Origin: Brevipalpus yothersi
Taxonomy: Eukaryota; Arthropoda; Arachnida; Trombidiformes; Tenuipalpidae
Direction: 5' to 3'
Assembly (NCBI GenBank): GCA_003956705.1
Contig: QZCP01000194.1
Coordinates: 47,238-111,237, forward strand
DNA length: 64,000 bases
Made by a program: the position numbers and the translations under genes. How positions within the stretch are numbered: the first letter of the stretch is position 1; the number at the start of each line of letters is the position of its first letter. Positions 32,693-43,967 of this stretch are shown here, in pieces. The notes under the pieces were generated by a model. It ran no database searches. It was given only the letters and a program-made list of their open reading frames with translations, and was not told the DNA's origin.

Positions 32693-33140
32693 AGTAGAAA
32701 GAAAAAGATTCTTTTTCGGGAATCAATCTCTCGCAAAAGACTAATCGTAAGTGCAATCACTTGTCAAACGTTCACTATCTGATGATTAAAACATAACATT
32801 TTGCAAATTCCATGCACTTCTGTGATCACCAATGATGATCATTTGGATGCTCATTGCTTGTTGATCTACTAACAGAATCTTTATCTTCTCTTTTTCAAGC
32901 ATCTTTTTCACTCTAAATGCCTATCATTCAATTCAGGGTGGTCCAAGGATTTAGATAACTATCATTTGATGTGCATATTGACTGGGCATTTATCAGTGAC
33001 CGGTTGAAACACTTCTCTTCTTCACGTTCTTCTTCTGGAAGAAATTAAGGTACAGTAGATGTAGTATCAGTGGAGTAGTTTGGGATCGATTGACTATTTT
33101 ATTGCTGATGATCATAAAGTAATACTTCTTTTCCTTTTAG

Positions 33141-33187
33141 ATTTAGACCCAATGAAGTGGATCACAATTCTTTTTGCGCAATTTATG
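33141..33187 (+). other. Candidate small exon with a signal-peptide-like start
   Basis: A CCTTTTAG acceptor precedes, and a GTAAGT donor follows, a 47-bp segment. It contains ATG at 33152 and reads MKWITILFAQFM, which looks like the start of a secretory signal. No downstream partner exon in phase was recognised, so this is only a candidate. Confidence 0.2.
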
Positions 33188-34446
33188 GTAAGTTTCTACC
33201 GATCATTTCCGCCAGCAAGATGATTTGCAAGCTCGAAACTCTATTGTGTATAGAGGTTAAGATGAAATAAAAGAAACGATGAGGTCGATTTTGGGTTGAA
33301 ACTGTAATGAATATTAATCAAATCTAGATGAAGAGTCATTGATATGGTTGGAAACAGTGAACAGTCTGTAAGATGAGCAGAATGATCAATTGATCAGAAT
33401 TGATATTCCAGATCGACGATGCGGGTGTGAAGTTTGATTTAACAATGAAGTGAGCAGATGGAACTTGGAACGAGTACATGATGCTCGTGAGCTTCCTGAT
33501 TTTGGGCAAAATTTACCGAAACTACAATCAACTATGAGACCAGTACTGTATCTGATGAACTAAACTTCACGAAAAATCATGAGATTGAAAAGTAAGAAAT
33601 CAGCCTAGTCAATCATGAGGACATAGATCCTTACTTATCCTCGAAAATTTGTTATTAATGGAAATTGATGAAAGTTCAGAAACACTTGGAACTTCGATTA
33701 ATGATTAATTAATGAACTTACGTTAATGTATGAGAGAATCGATACCTAAAGGACGTTGTCATCATCATTTTACTGCATGAATTTCGGACAAAACTGACTA
33801 GAATTTCATCAAATTCACTCGAAAATGGTAGAATTAATTCGGAAATCGTTGCAGTATTTTTACGGTCAAATTATTACTTTCAATATCCCCACAGATAGAA
33901 ATGAAAAGATGAGATCAGGGATTAATCATTTTCGATCATCAAATAGACTCGTTAAAAGTTTCCAAAAGTGGCCAAAATATGATCTTATGATGTGTAGATA
34001 CAATTTGTGTTTCTTTTCCTATCTTTCCATATGTTTATCTGTCTTTCAAATTGTGGCCACGTTTCGTTAGCTTCATAGGGAGTCCTTTCCTCTCCATACA
34101 TACACATCCCCGGGAATACTTACCAGAGAAATATCTCGCCTGACAGTAGCCTATGGGCATAAATTGCTCTACTCTCTCAGCGTGTATATGTGTTAGGAAT
34201 TGAAATCCGCTAGATTAATGATGATAACGGGAAGGCTGTAAAGTGAGTCGGCGACCACCGCTTAACCATTGATAGTGACTCGTGGCAAGCGTGTGCCTGT
34301 CAAATCGAAACATACACTCTCAACAAGAAGCGCCTTTTTCTTGATAAACTCGATTGAAACTATCATCAATATTATGCATGAGGGTTCTTAGCATAGGGCG
34401 CTTGATCATACAAAATTCATTGAACAAGCTGAAAATCTCTCTTACT

Positions 34447-34447
34447 G

Positions 34448-34542
<95 letters not shown>
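34447..34542. repeat. (CT)n microsatellite, longest in the window
   Basis: About 48 CT units with one early TTT interruption. Confidence 0.95.
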
Positions 34543-34544
<2 letters not shown>

Positions 34545-35480
34545 GTTCCTCACTTTCTATTTCGTTCTCTTCACCTGCTTGAAGGAGTGAACTTTGGGTC
34601 TAAATTTTTCGACCCTATTTGAGGCTTGCCAATTGATTGTATTCCAATATCATAAAGATTTCTCTCAATCAATATAGCATTTACTAGCCTATTTCGTCGT
34701 TGTCCTATTCCAGGTTAATCTACATTTAAAGCTCTATGGACACTTGGAATTCTTCGCTTAAGAACAGAGCATTCGCATTGTTCATCTCTCAGCATTCCCA
34801 AGTTGTACGAGGACGCAGATAAATCTGACCTTCTATCTGTGTATGAGGAGAACAATTCATTCAACAAAGATCAGTTTGGATTGTTTGGCTGAATTTTCGA
34901 CTCTCATTCTGATCAATTAAATTGAATTGACAATACCAATCAGTGGATTGGAATGACGAATGACTCAATCGAATGATAGATTGTACAAGATTGTTTTCAA
35001 GTCAAACAATGCCATAATATGGCCACACTAAGCTATCGTGAAACTGATATCTTTCCAGCAATCTGTGCCCAAGTGGTGACAAAGATGTGTCCTACTTTGC
35101 TAGTTGGAGTGTCTAACAATGGTCAATGTTGATGAATTACCACTTTTGGGTCAGTTTTCAGACTAATAGATGAGTTTGATAAGCAATGTCACGAAGAAAG
35201 CCTCAACATATACTTTGATGAACACTCGATGAAGTGGAAACGCTCAAATATGTTTATCTAATTCTGTTGTTACAATCAATGAAAAATGGCACCTCATGAA
35301 CAGTGATGAACTTCCCATAGGATGAAATCTATCACATACATACACACAGTTCAATCAGGTAGAGTGAGATGCACCTTGACCTGCCAAAAATCTCAACCTT
35401 ATCTTTACCATTCCCTTTGGGTGGCCAGTTAGATTGACTATAGATTCGACCTCACGCCGAGAGAAACTGTTTCGGTGGCC

Positions 35481-35484
<4 letters not shown>

Positions 35485-35535
<51 letters not shown>
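35485..35535. repeat. (GA)n microsatellite
   Basis: About 25 GA units; a (CT)n run follows at 35778. Confidence 0.95.
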
Positions 35536-35538
<3 letters not shown>

Positions 35539-35775
35539 AATACTCTTCTCCATGCTACTACTTACTATGGTCAAACATGCTACCGAGAGTCTGGGCAAGA
35601 GAGAAGAAGAATTGGCCTCCTGCTTGATGTTTGGTAAGTTGAAAAGTTTTTCAAATATGCGAGCAAAATTTTCTCTTTTCCATCTTGAATCGTGATTTAA
35701 ATATTTGGTAAACAATACTTATTCGCCTATTTTGATCGTTGAATGAGTACATTTTGATAGAATCGAAAAACTTTG

Positions 35776-35777
<2 letters not shown>

Positions 35778-35816
<39 letters not shown>
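35778..35816. repeat. (CT)n microsatellite
   Basis: About 19 CT units, opposite in sense to the (GA)n 240 bp upstream. Confidence 0.95.
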
Positions 35817-35820
<4 letters not shown>

Positions 35821-37287
35821 GTTTGAGTAAATAGTAGGCAGATATGTATTTATATACTTTTTTTTGTGGGAGGCGGGATTCAAAAAACAATCTTATCAGC
35901 GTTTTTAAGACCTACCTCATATTTCGCTGAACATCCCTGATCAAGGTGAGAAGAGATGAGTAAGGCTGTGGTATGGATGCTGTGGACATGATGATGAATT
36001 GAGAGTGAAAATAATTGAATAAAAGTTGAAATGGAGGCAAAAGTTGTTGATGGGGCCTCTTTTTGCTCAGGTTCTCATCATTAATCAATCAAGTGATTAA
36101 TCTAGAGCAACGGTAATTCTTGTGCCCCATAGTAAGCTTCATTGAGTGATTTTCTGGATGAGTGATCCTAATTTTTGAGTGAAAATCTGATATTCTTATC
36201 CCAAAATGTGAAACCGTGAAACAAGCGTGAATGACTATTACATTGACCCTTCAAGCTGCAACCTGTATCTTAAATTCAAAGATTCATCAAGAAATGATCT
36301 AAACTCTCCATACAAATGTTCCTCTTCTAGGATTTCACGATGGTTCTAAACATCTTGCTACTTTGATCCGAATGAATTGTCCATCTTTTATCAGACCATA
36401 ATCAGTGGAATCTAAGAACCATTCACACATGATCAGATACATACAAACGGATAGTTTAGCACAATCAAGGGTCAGTGAACATGAATCGGTACAATGTCAA
36501 TAGAATTGTAACACTGATCACACTGATCGACTCCGATTTTATATTCATCGCCTCACTCTCATAGAGCTATTCTCTTCGTCTCTGTCCGGAGAGAGATCTG
36601 ATTCCCATTCTTCTCTTTGAATTTTAATTGTATCATTGTGGTGATTATTGCTTCGGATTCAAATAGGTTTGATCGATTGAGGATTACTTTTATTGTGAGT
36701 ACGAGTATTGAGAGACAAATTTTACTTCGAAGATCTGATTTCTGCACTCGTGAAAACACTTGATTTGATGGATTGTATACCTTTCAGTGAACAGATTATC
36801 GATGTGATGATACCAATGGAGAGTTCTAGAATCGACAAATTCAGTGACTTTCATGATCCTTTTACGGCTCTTAAAGTCCTTTCTACATTCAAAATTAGTA
36901 CACTTATCCAGTTTTCTCTCATTTGGCATTGCTGAGGCTATCTGGTTTATTGTCAATATCAGAACAATTCATCTCCCATTCAACATTCAGCAAGTGCTTT
37001 ACCATGAAGAGTTTATTTATATATTCACAATCACCATGAGCTCACATCATGAATTTGTATACACAATCATCAGCAATCTGTGCTCTTGAGCATGAGCCAT
37101 TCACTGAATCCATTCGATATCCACCCTCTTTTCCCCTGTACAGTAGATTCTGAGTGTGTATATATATGTTCCAACAATTTTTGTCCTATATTTTCGCTGA
37201 GAATAACGTTCTCTCTCTCTTTCCCTTCTACCATGCTGTACTCAACAGTGGCTGTGGGAGGGCTTCAAATGAAATTGCAAGAAGGCG

Positions 37288-37289
<2 letters not shown>

Positions 37290-37344
<55 letters not shown>

Positions 37345-37349
37345 CTTTC
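37290..37349. repeat. Compound (CT)n(TTTC)n microsatellite
   Basis: A (CT)16 run passes directly into TTTC repeats, about 290 bp before the GCM start codon, so it lies in the presumed promoter or 5' UTR. Confidence 0.95.
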
Positions 37350-37634
37350 GCTCTCTCTTCTCGCTTACTGTTCTCTTTCGTTCGTTTGCCGTTCTTTTTG
37401 GCCTTACACTTTCAACCTCAGAAGTGATTGTTTTCACGTAGTGATTGCTCGGTGTGTACATGTGAGAAATACAGATTTCACTTCATTCATCCTTGAACTC
37501 AAATCTCAGTGTGCAAGTGAAGTGATTGTTTAAGGAATTGTAACCACATCAATTGTGTTTTGTCATAGTGTGGTATCTGAACCCGTACTTGAGGAGAAAA
37601 TTTCGCATAATTGTCTGATCAATCTGTGAGAATA

Positions 37635-38423
37635 ATGTGTGTCAGCATGTGTACAGAATGGGACATCAATGATAATGTTATACCAAAGGTAAATCACGAA
37701 TTTTTTTTATCGGTTTCTCCTCTTTCTCCTCGAATCTTGAACGTCTATCTCGAGCACTCTATCTGTTCTATCTGTTCTCTCTGAGCAATATGCGGTGATT
37801 ACTGCAATATTCATGAGTTTTCTCCTATTAACCTTTGTGCTGATCTTAGGTGAAAATTATAATATCTATCAGATAGAAACACAAGAGGTCATAAAAAGTC
37901 ACTATCTTATACTTTCTCACAAAAGTCAAAAACTTTGAACTAATAAGCAATCAATTTGCATATTAGCTTTTGAATACCAACTATCAAGTAAGCCTCAAAA
38001 ACAAAATGGTACAAATCGGTTGCCTCTAGCTATTTGTCAATTTGCAAATTTTTCACTTTGTATCATGATCATGATGCACATGATGCACGTTGAGAAAGAG
38101 AAAAAATTTACATTTACAAAATGAATAATAACAACCTTCTGTTTTCACTGATATTGTGAACAAGTGATAATCATAGAGAGAATAAAAGAGAGAACAAGAC
38201 AATCCAAAAAGAGAATAGTATTTTAGTAAAAAGTTCGATTGACTGTTATTTCTGATTGCTTGAACACATTTTCAAACACTTCCAAAGCCATAATCAAAAA
38301 ATGAGTTCAACAAGCTGGACACAAAAGCATCCGGGCACAAGAATGCCCAAATGATCCACATGGATAGGAGCAGAGACATAGTTTTTTTTCGTCTATTAGA
38401 AGCTCAACATCAGTCTACCAGGG

Positions 38424-38497
<74 letters not shown>

Positions 38498-38982
38498 AAC
38501 ATTCCGAACAGAGGCAATCGGAATCTTGAGTATAATTATAGTGATACAAAGTAAGAAGTAGGTACCCAAATACTAGGGAAACTTGTGTGTATATGTATGT
38601 TCTATAATTGAACATAATGCATACTCTAAACTGCTCGTAATGTGCTTCTAATGGACGATAATTTGTTATTCAAAAGCTACTTTGCTATTGAAATACATAC
38701 TTCTTAAATAACCTTTGGAACGATTCCCTTTTCAACTTTGACTTTAATTTTGCCTTCATACAGATCTACTAGATCACTTCTACTTCATTTTGCTAACTAA
38801 TATCGATTACTATTAAGAGTATTCCGTGGAACTCTAGAAACAATGACAAAATTACACTCCATAGGTGTGATTGTCCATGTTTTCCCATTCATCATTCACA
38901 TGTTCATCATTTCCTGAACATGATTTACTTAATATAACTAACAATATGTATGCCCATTGATAATCTAGCCTAGAGCATTTTC

Positions 38983-39056
<74 letters not shown>

Positions 39057-39897
39057 TTCTTTTTCTCTTTCTTCAATCATCGTAACTCGAGAATATCTTG
39101 TCTCTCATCATTCATCTTTTTTTCTGTCTCTGTCTCTCTTCGTTAACCTGTCAGGTTTATCTCTGTATCTAATTTTGATTCCATTTCTTTCGACTAGCAA
39201 ATAACAACATATGATAGATTCCAAGAATGGGCTGATGGACACTGTCGATTTGTGTATAGAGCCGATTGTGAGGAAGCTCGACGACATGCCAGTGGCTGGG
39301 CAATGAGAAACACCAATAATCATAATGTGCATATATTGAAAAAATCTTGTCTCGGCGTATTGATATGTTCACTTCGATGTGTGCTCGATAATGGAGATCA
39401 AGTCCATTTGCGTCCTGCTATATGTGATAAAGCGAGAAAAAAGCAGCAAGGCAAACCATGTCCCAATCGAAAATGTAGTGGACGACTAGAAGTTCTACCG
39501 TGTCGAGGCCATTGTGGCTATCCTGTAACACACTTCTGGAGACACACAGAGAATGCCATCTTCTTCCAGGTAGAGTATTGATCTATACTTTTATTTGAAT
39601 TTGAACAGTCAAATTTTTCTTAATTCAATCAACAATATCGGTTTGATCAAATTTCAATATCACCAAATGAACAAGCTCATTCAAAGCTGAAAAATTTATC
39701 ATCTCCATCTCATCTGATTTTATCAATGATCCAGTGATGAAAGAAGATGCTCTCTACAACATGCAGTTTGTGTGTATTCTCTCTGTGTGATTACATCTTC
39801 ATGTCAGGATTAGATGAGGCCTTATTCATACACGATTGAATGGCTTCGAAAACTACTGTTCAAATAGAGCTGATTTGAATCGCTTACTATCATGGAT

Positions 39898-39957
<60 letters not shown>

Positions 39958-42900
39958 CCCGGGAATTCTCAAAGTCTACACAGTTGATTATCTATTGTCA
40001 ATGGCCACCACAGGAGTAAAGTGGCCGGTTTGAAAATGGGCGATGAGTGGCTACAATCCTATAAATACTGAGGCTGTTTTGTGCGAGTTGATATATCAGG
40101 CAAAAGAAAGAGCAAAGTAAAGAAAGAGAGAGAGAGAGAGAGAGGAATGTATGATAATTCAAGAGTCCAGGAAAAAAAGTAGAAGAAATCATCTCCATTC
40201 AGCTGATATGTGTAATCTTTTATCGTCATCTTATGGCTCAATCAGACTTCCTTCTGAATTACTATTCATTCAATCACAGTTATTCTATTATTACCGATTA
40301 GATCAACTACCACCCCAACTGTTCGAGTTGGATCATATACACTGAATGCAAGCAGGAGAAGTGGAGAGTTGAAAAATTTAAACAGTGTGATCAGCCGAAA
40401 AAGCAGGCCAAAATGTATACATTTATTCAGTGGCTAGAGTAAAGAGATAGAAGGAAAGAGAAGAGCGTAACAAAGTGATACAGAAGTGAATTTTTGTTCT
40501 GATTTGCCATGAATGAGCTTTCCGAATCACTGTATTCAATTGTCCTCTCCTCCTTACTAGCGAAACATTACATCGTTTACAAGATAAATTCTTTCATTCT
40601 GAATCGAAATCTCATTCATTTCAATATTGACGGCTTGCCATTTTTTCATGCTCACAATTATCATCATATTTCATAATTCTATTGTAAGACCAAAATGGAG
40701 GCTTTATTAGGGTCAAAAATGAGTGTAAGACAGGTAGACCATTCGGAGAGCCACAGAGAGCAAGAAGAGAGAGAGAGAGAGAGTGAAGAGAGTCGAGAAT
40801 ACCTTGCCTAGTAGAAATTTGTGTTGCTGGAAATGTTGAGAGGAAAATGTGGCCAAATGGAAGCGAGCATAGAGAGGAGAAGAAGAAAAAATGCCACAGG
40901 CCAAATTAGCCGAGATCACTTGCATTTTGAGTTCTCTTTTCCTTGGCATATCTTCTTCTTAGGACTAGTTTCGCTTACTTCCTTTCCTGCCTCTGGTATC
41001 GAAAAATGTTTGAACGAAAATGTATGGTATTTTTCAATGGTCCCTTCAGGGTTTACAATGATTTCCTGGATCCTCTCTCTATGGATAAATTTTCCGTCCA
41101 TCAAAGTATATTATGGGCCGATTATACGGTGTGCTGGAGAACCACATTGGAGAACCGAATACGGCCACGATCGTGGCCTATCGGTGGGAAAATGATTTTC
41201 ACTCACTACGAAAACATTATCACCTCGCTCATTGATTTAGTAATATGTTTCTGTTTCCATTATATTACCTGTTTATCTACCAATCAGCTCTTTGATTCGT
41301 AGCTCAATTGCAAATAGTCGTTGGGCGAGAGATGAAGAGAATGAATTAATCGATTTGAAAAACGAGAGAGAAAAAAAACGTTTAGAATATATATATGATG
41401 CTGATTGTCCAATGTTGAATACAATTTCTTTTTTATTACAGTCTATTTGAGTTTGAGAACAGCAATCATAGGCATGTCCTTTAACATTATTTCAATGATG
41501 CATACTGATTAGTGGGCAGATACATATCATATAATCATGAATATAAACATGCGAATAAAACAAATAATTTTATTCAATGATGATGATAATATTTCGATTG
41601 ATGATTGAAATACACTTCACTTCACTTTATCCCCTCTACCACCAAACAATGGCACAAAAATGGTGCAATCACAAAGCCAATCATTCACCGAAAGAAAGTT
41701 TTCGAAGAATTTCTGAAATCCAATTGGCATAAGATTAGCTCATCCAATCGATAACGATTAGGAAAAGCTGTCACCGATATGCTGATCAAGTAAATACAAT
41801 TTGTTACGCTTGCTATTCAATTGGGAAAACATTTTCTTTACCTTTTCCATCTCATACAACCTTCTCGATCCTATCAATCTCATGTATGTATATATATATT
41901 CCACCTCGATCTGGAATTTCCTATACAACATTCGAATTGAGTTCACATTATAGGGCTGGAAGACTATTGTTGTGGCCGTTATTACTTCAACAACAGACGA
42001 ACGATATTGACAGTTGATCATTATCATTTCTTCTCTCTTTATTTTATTGAATTCATTCTGATTCTTCTTTTTTCTTCGTCTCATTTCTCATTTATAATCA
42101 TTCGATTATAAATTATACAATAAATTAAGGAACGGCCAAGTGTGAATAATTGGAATACTCAGTCCGATAAACTGTTCCCAGTACTTATAACTTTTCAAAA
42201 CACACATAGTAACAAGAAGAGTGGAAAAGAAAATTAGCCATTCATTCATTCAGATTGGACATGAAATCATTTCAATCATCTAATCAATCGAAAATTTTAC
42301 AATATGCATGATTAATTTCAAACTCGTTACGCTTCTCTATCTCTATATTCTTAAGCACATACACATACACACACTCATCCCATCTTTCAATCAAGATACT
42401 GATAATGTTCTTGAGGTGATAAATTATAGTACCAAGTAACTTGCACCACAACCACCCCAATCACCTTTCTACATCCCTTTGAATTCTTTTCCACCATCTT
42501 TCTTAATGGTGTTTATCATCTTGTCCATCGAATTGATCTCCTCATCCACACCTAGGCGCAAAATTTTTTCTTCATCTTCTTCTTCTCCTTCTTCTTCTTC
42601 TCTATCCTCTTTTCACTTATCTTTTATCATGACGTGTGCTGATTCCTTTGCTAACTAGACTCTCTTACTTGGTGTAGAAAATTTTTCTCACTTCTATCTC
42701 TCTCTTTCAACATGTCATTTTCCATCTCATCCATTGAAATTTCAGCCTCTCACACCTCTCATCTTCAATTATACCGATCATCACTCCTCTCAACCTCCAA
42801 CGCATTCCTGTGTTGACGAATCGAAGCTTTTTTTAACTTCCTCCCTGACCATGAGACTGATTTATTGCATAATTTTATCACCCTTTTCCACTCATATTGA

Positions 42901-43294
42901 AATGATCAAATCAATTAGAATAGTTTTATCAAATATTGAGCCATCATTATCAGAACCATGGAAATATTGATTTTTTTGCTTCTAATCGTTGAAAAAATTT
43001 GTCTCTCTCTCATTATCAATCATACAGGCTAAAGGTAGTCATGATCATCCTAAGCCAGAGCCGAAAGCGAGTGCGGAAGCTCGACGAATGGGACAGAGTG
43101 CTTTACGAATGATGAAATCAGCTCGAATTTCTAACTCTTTTTTCAATTCAACGGCTCATTTTAATACCAACTTATCGGTAAGTTCATTATACGCTTATCC
43201 AATATACTCACATACGTTCATAAATGCCCAGATAATTGAGAGTGAAGAAAACCATTAACAAGGATGCACCATTGGGAAGAAAGAGGAAAAAAAT

Positions 43295-43347
<53 letters not shown>

Positions 43348-43920
43348 ATTCCTATGGCTACTTGAAAAATGAGCCTCCCTTAAAGGCTCCAGAAGAAACA
43401 GAGTGACCATTTTGCGGATAATTATTGGCCATACTTTTGGGCTACTCTTTGAGACCTATTATTTTGCATAGTTAAACCAGTTTGTGCTCCAAAGAATGTC
43501 CGAGAATAACTCATATGTGAATGTTTCTGATAGGAATTAGAGCGTATTTTTCTTTCTTCTAAGAGCAAAAGAAGGAAAAAAGGGTATTCAATCCCCTTTA
43601 GTATCATGAGTTTTATTATTGTTATTATACACTTGTAGAAACATCAATTCTAACATGTATGCACGAAAAGAGAAAGATCTTCACATACAGTACAAATCTT
43701 GTTGCCAATTATACACATTAATACACATCTATAACTTGAGCAAATAATTATCTAGCAATAGACTCTTCTTCTTTCTTGAGCATTGTTTACCGGCTGATTA
43801 GTTTGATAGATCTACACATAGCAAACCATTCATGCTCAGATGATGATCATTTTGCTTCCTATTTTTTCCCTTCTTTTTCCGATGGAAGAGTTCAAGCGAA
43901 AAAGTTTCATTCCACAGAAG

Positions 43921-43967
<47 letters not shown>

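Larger units (their letters stand above)
30636..37634. other. 7-kb spacer between IRE1 and GCM, microsatellite-rich
   Basis: No complete gene is recognised. It contains the 3' flank of IRE1, several long (CT)n/(GA)n tracts listed separately, an orphan exon-like frame on the minus strand (31432-31241) and a small exon-like segment with both splice signals (33141-33187). The right part must hold GCM regulatory DNA and possibly non-coding 5' exons. Confidence 0.5.

Noticed and set aside
32506..32756. Open frames of Ser-Leu or Arg-Glu repeats over CT/GA tracts (also at 34354, 35452, 37080, 38351, 38852, 39836, 51591, 62080, 62760)
   Set aside because: They are the trivial translation of dinucleotide repeats, which are open in several frames on both strands.
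35042..35130. Acceptor followed by a short Cys-containing frame (CAQVVTKMCPTLLVGVSNNGQC... region)
   Set aside because: The phase does not match the candidate signal exon at 33141, and no other partner was found.
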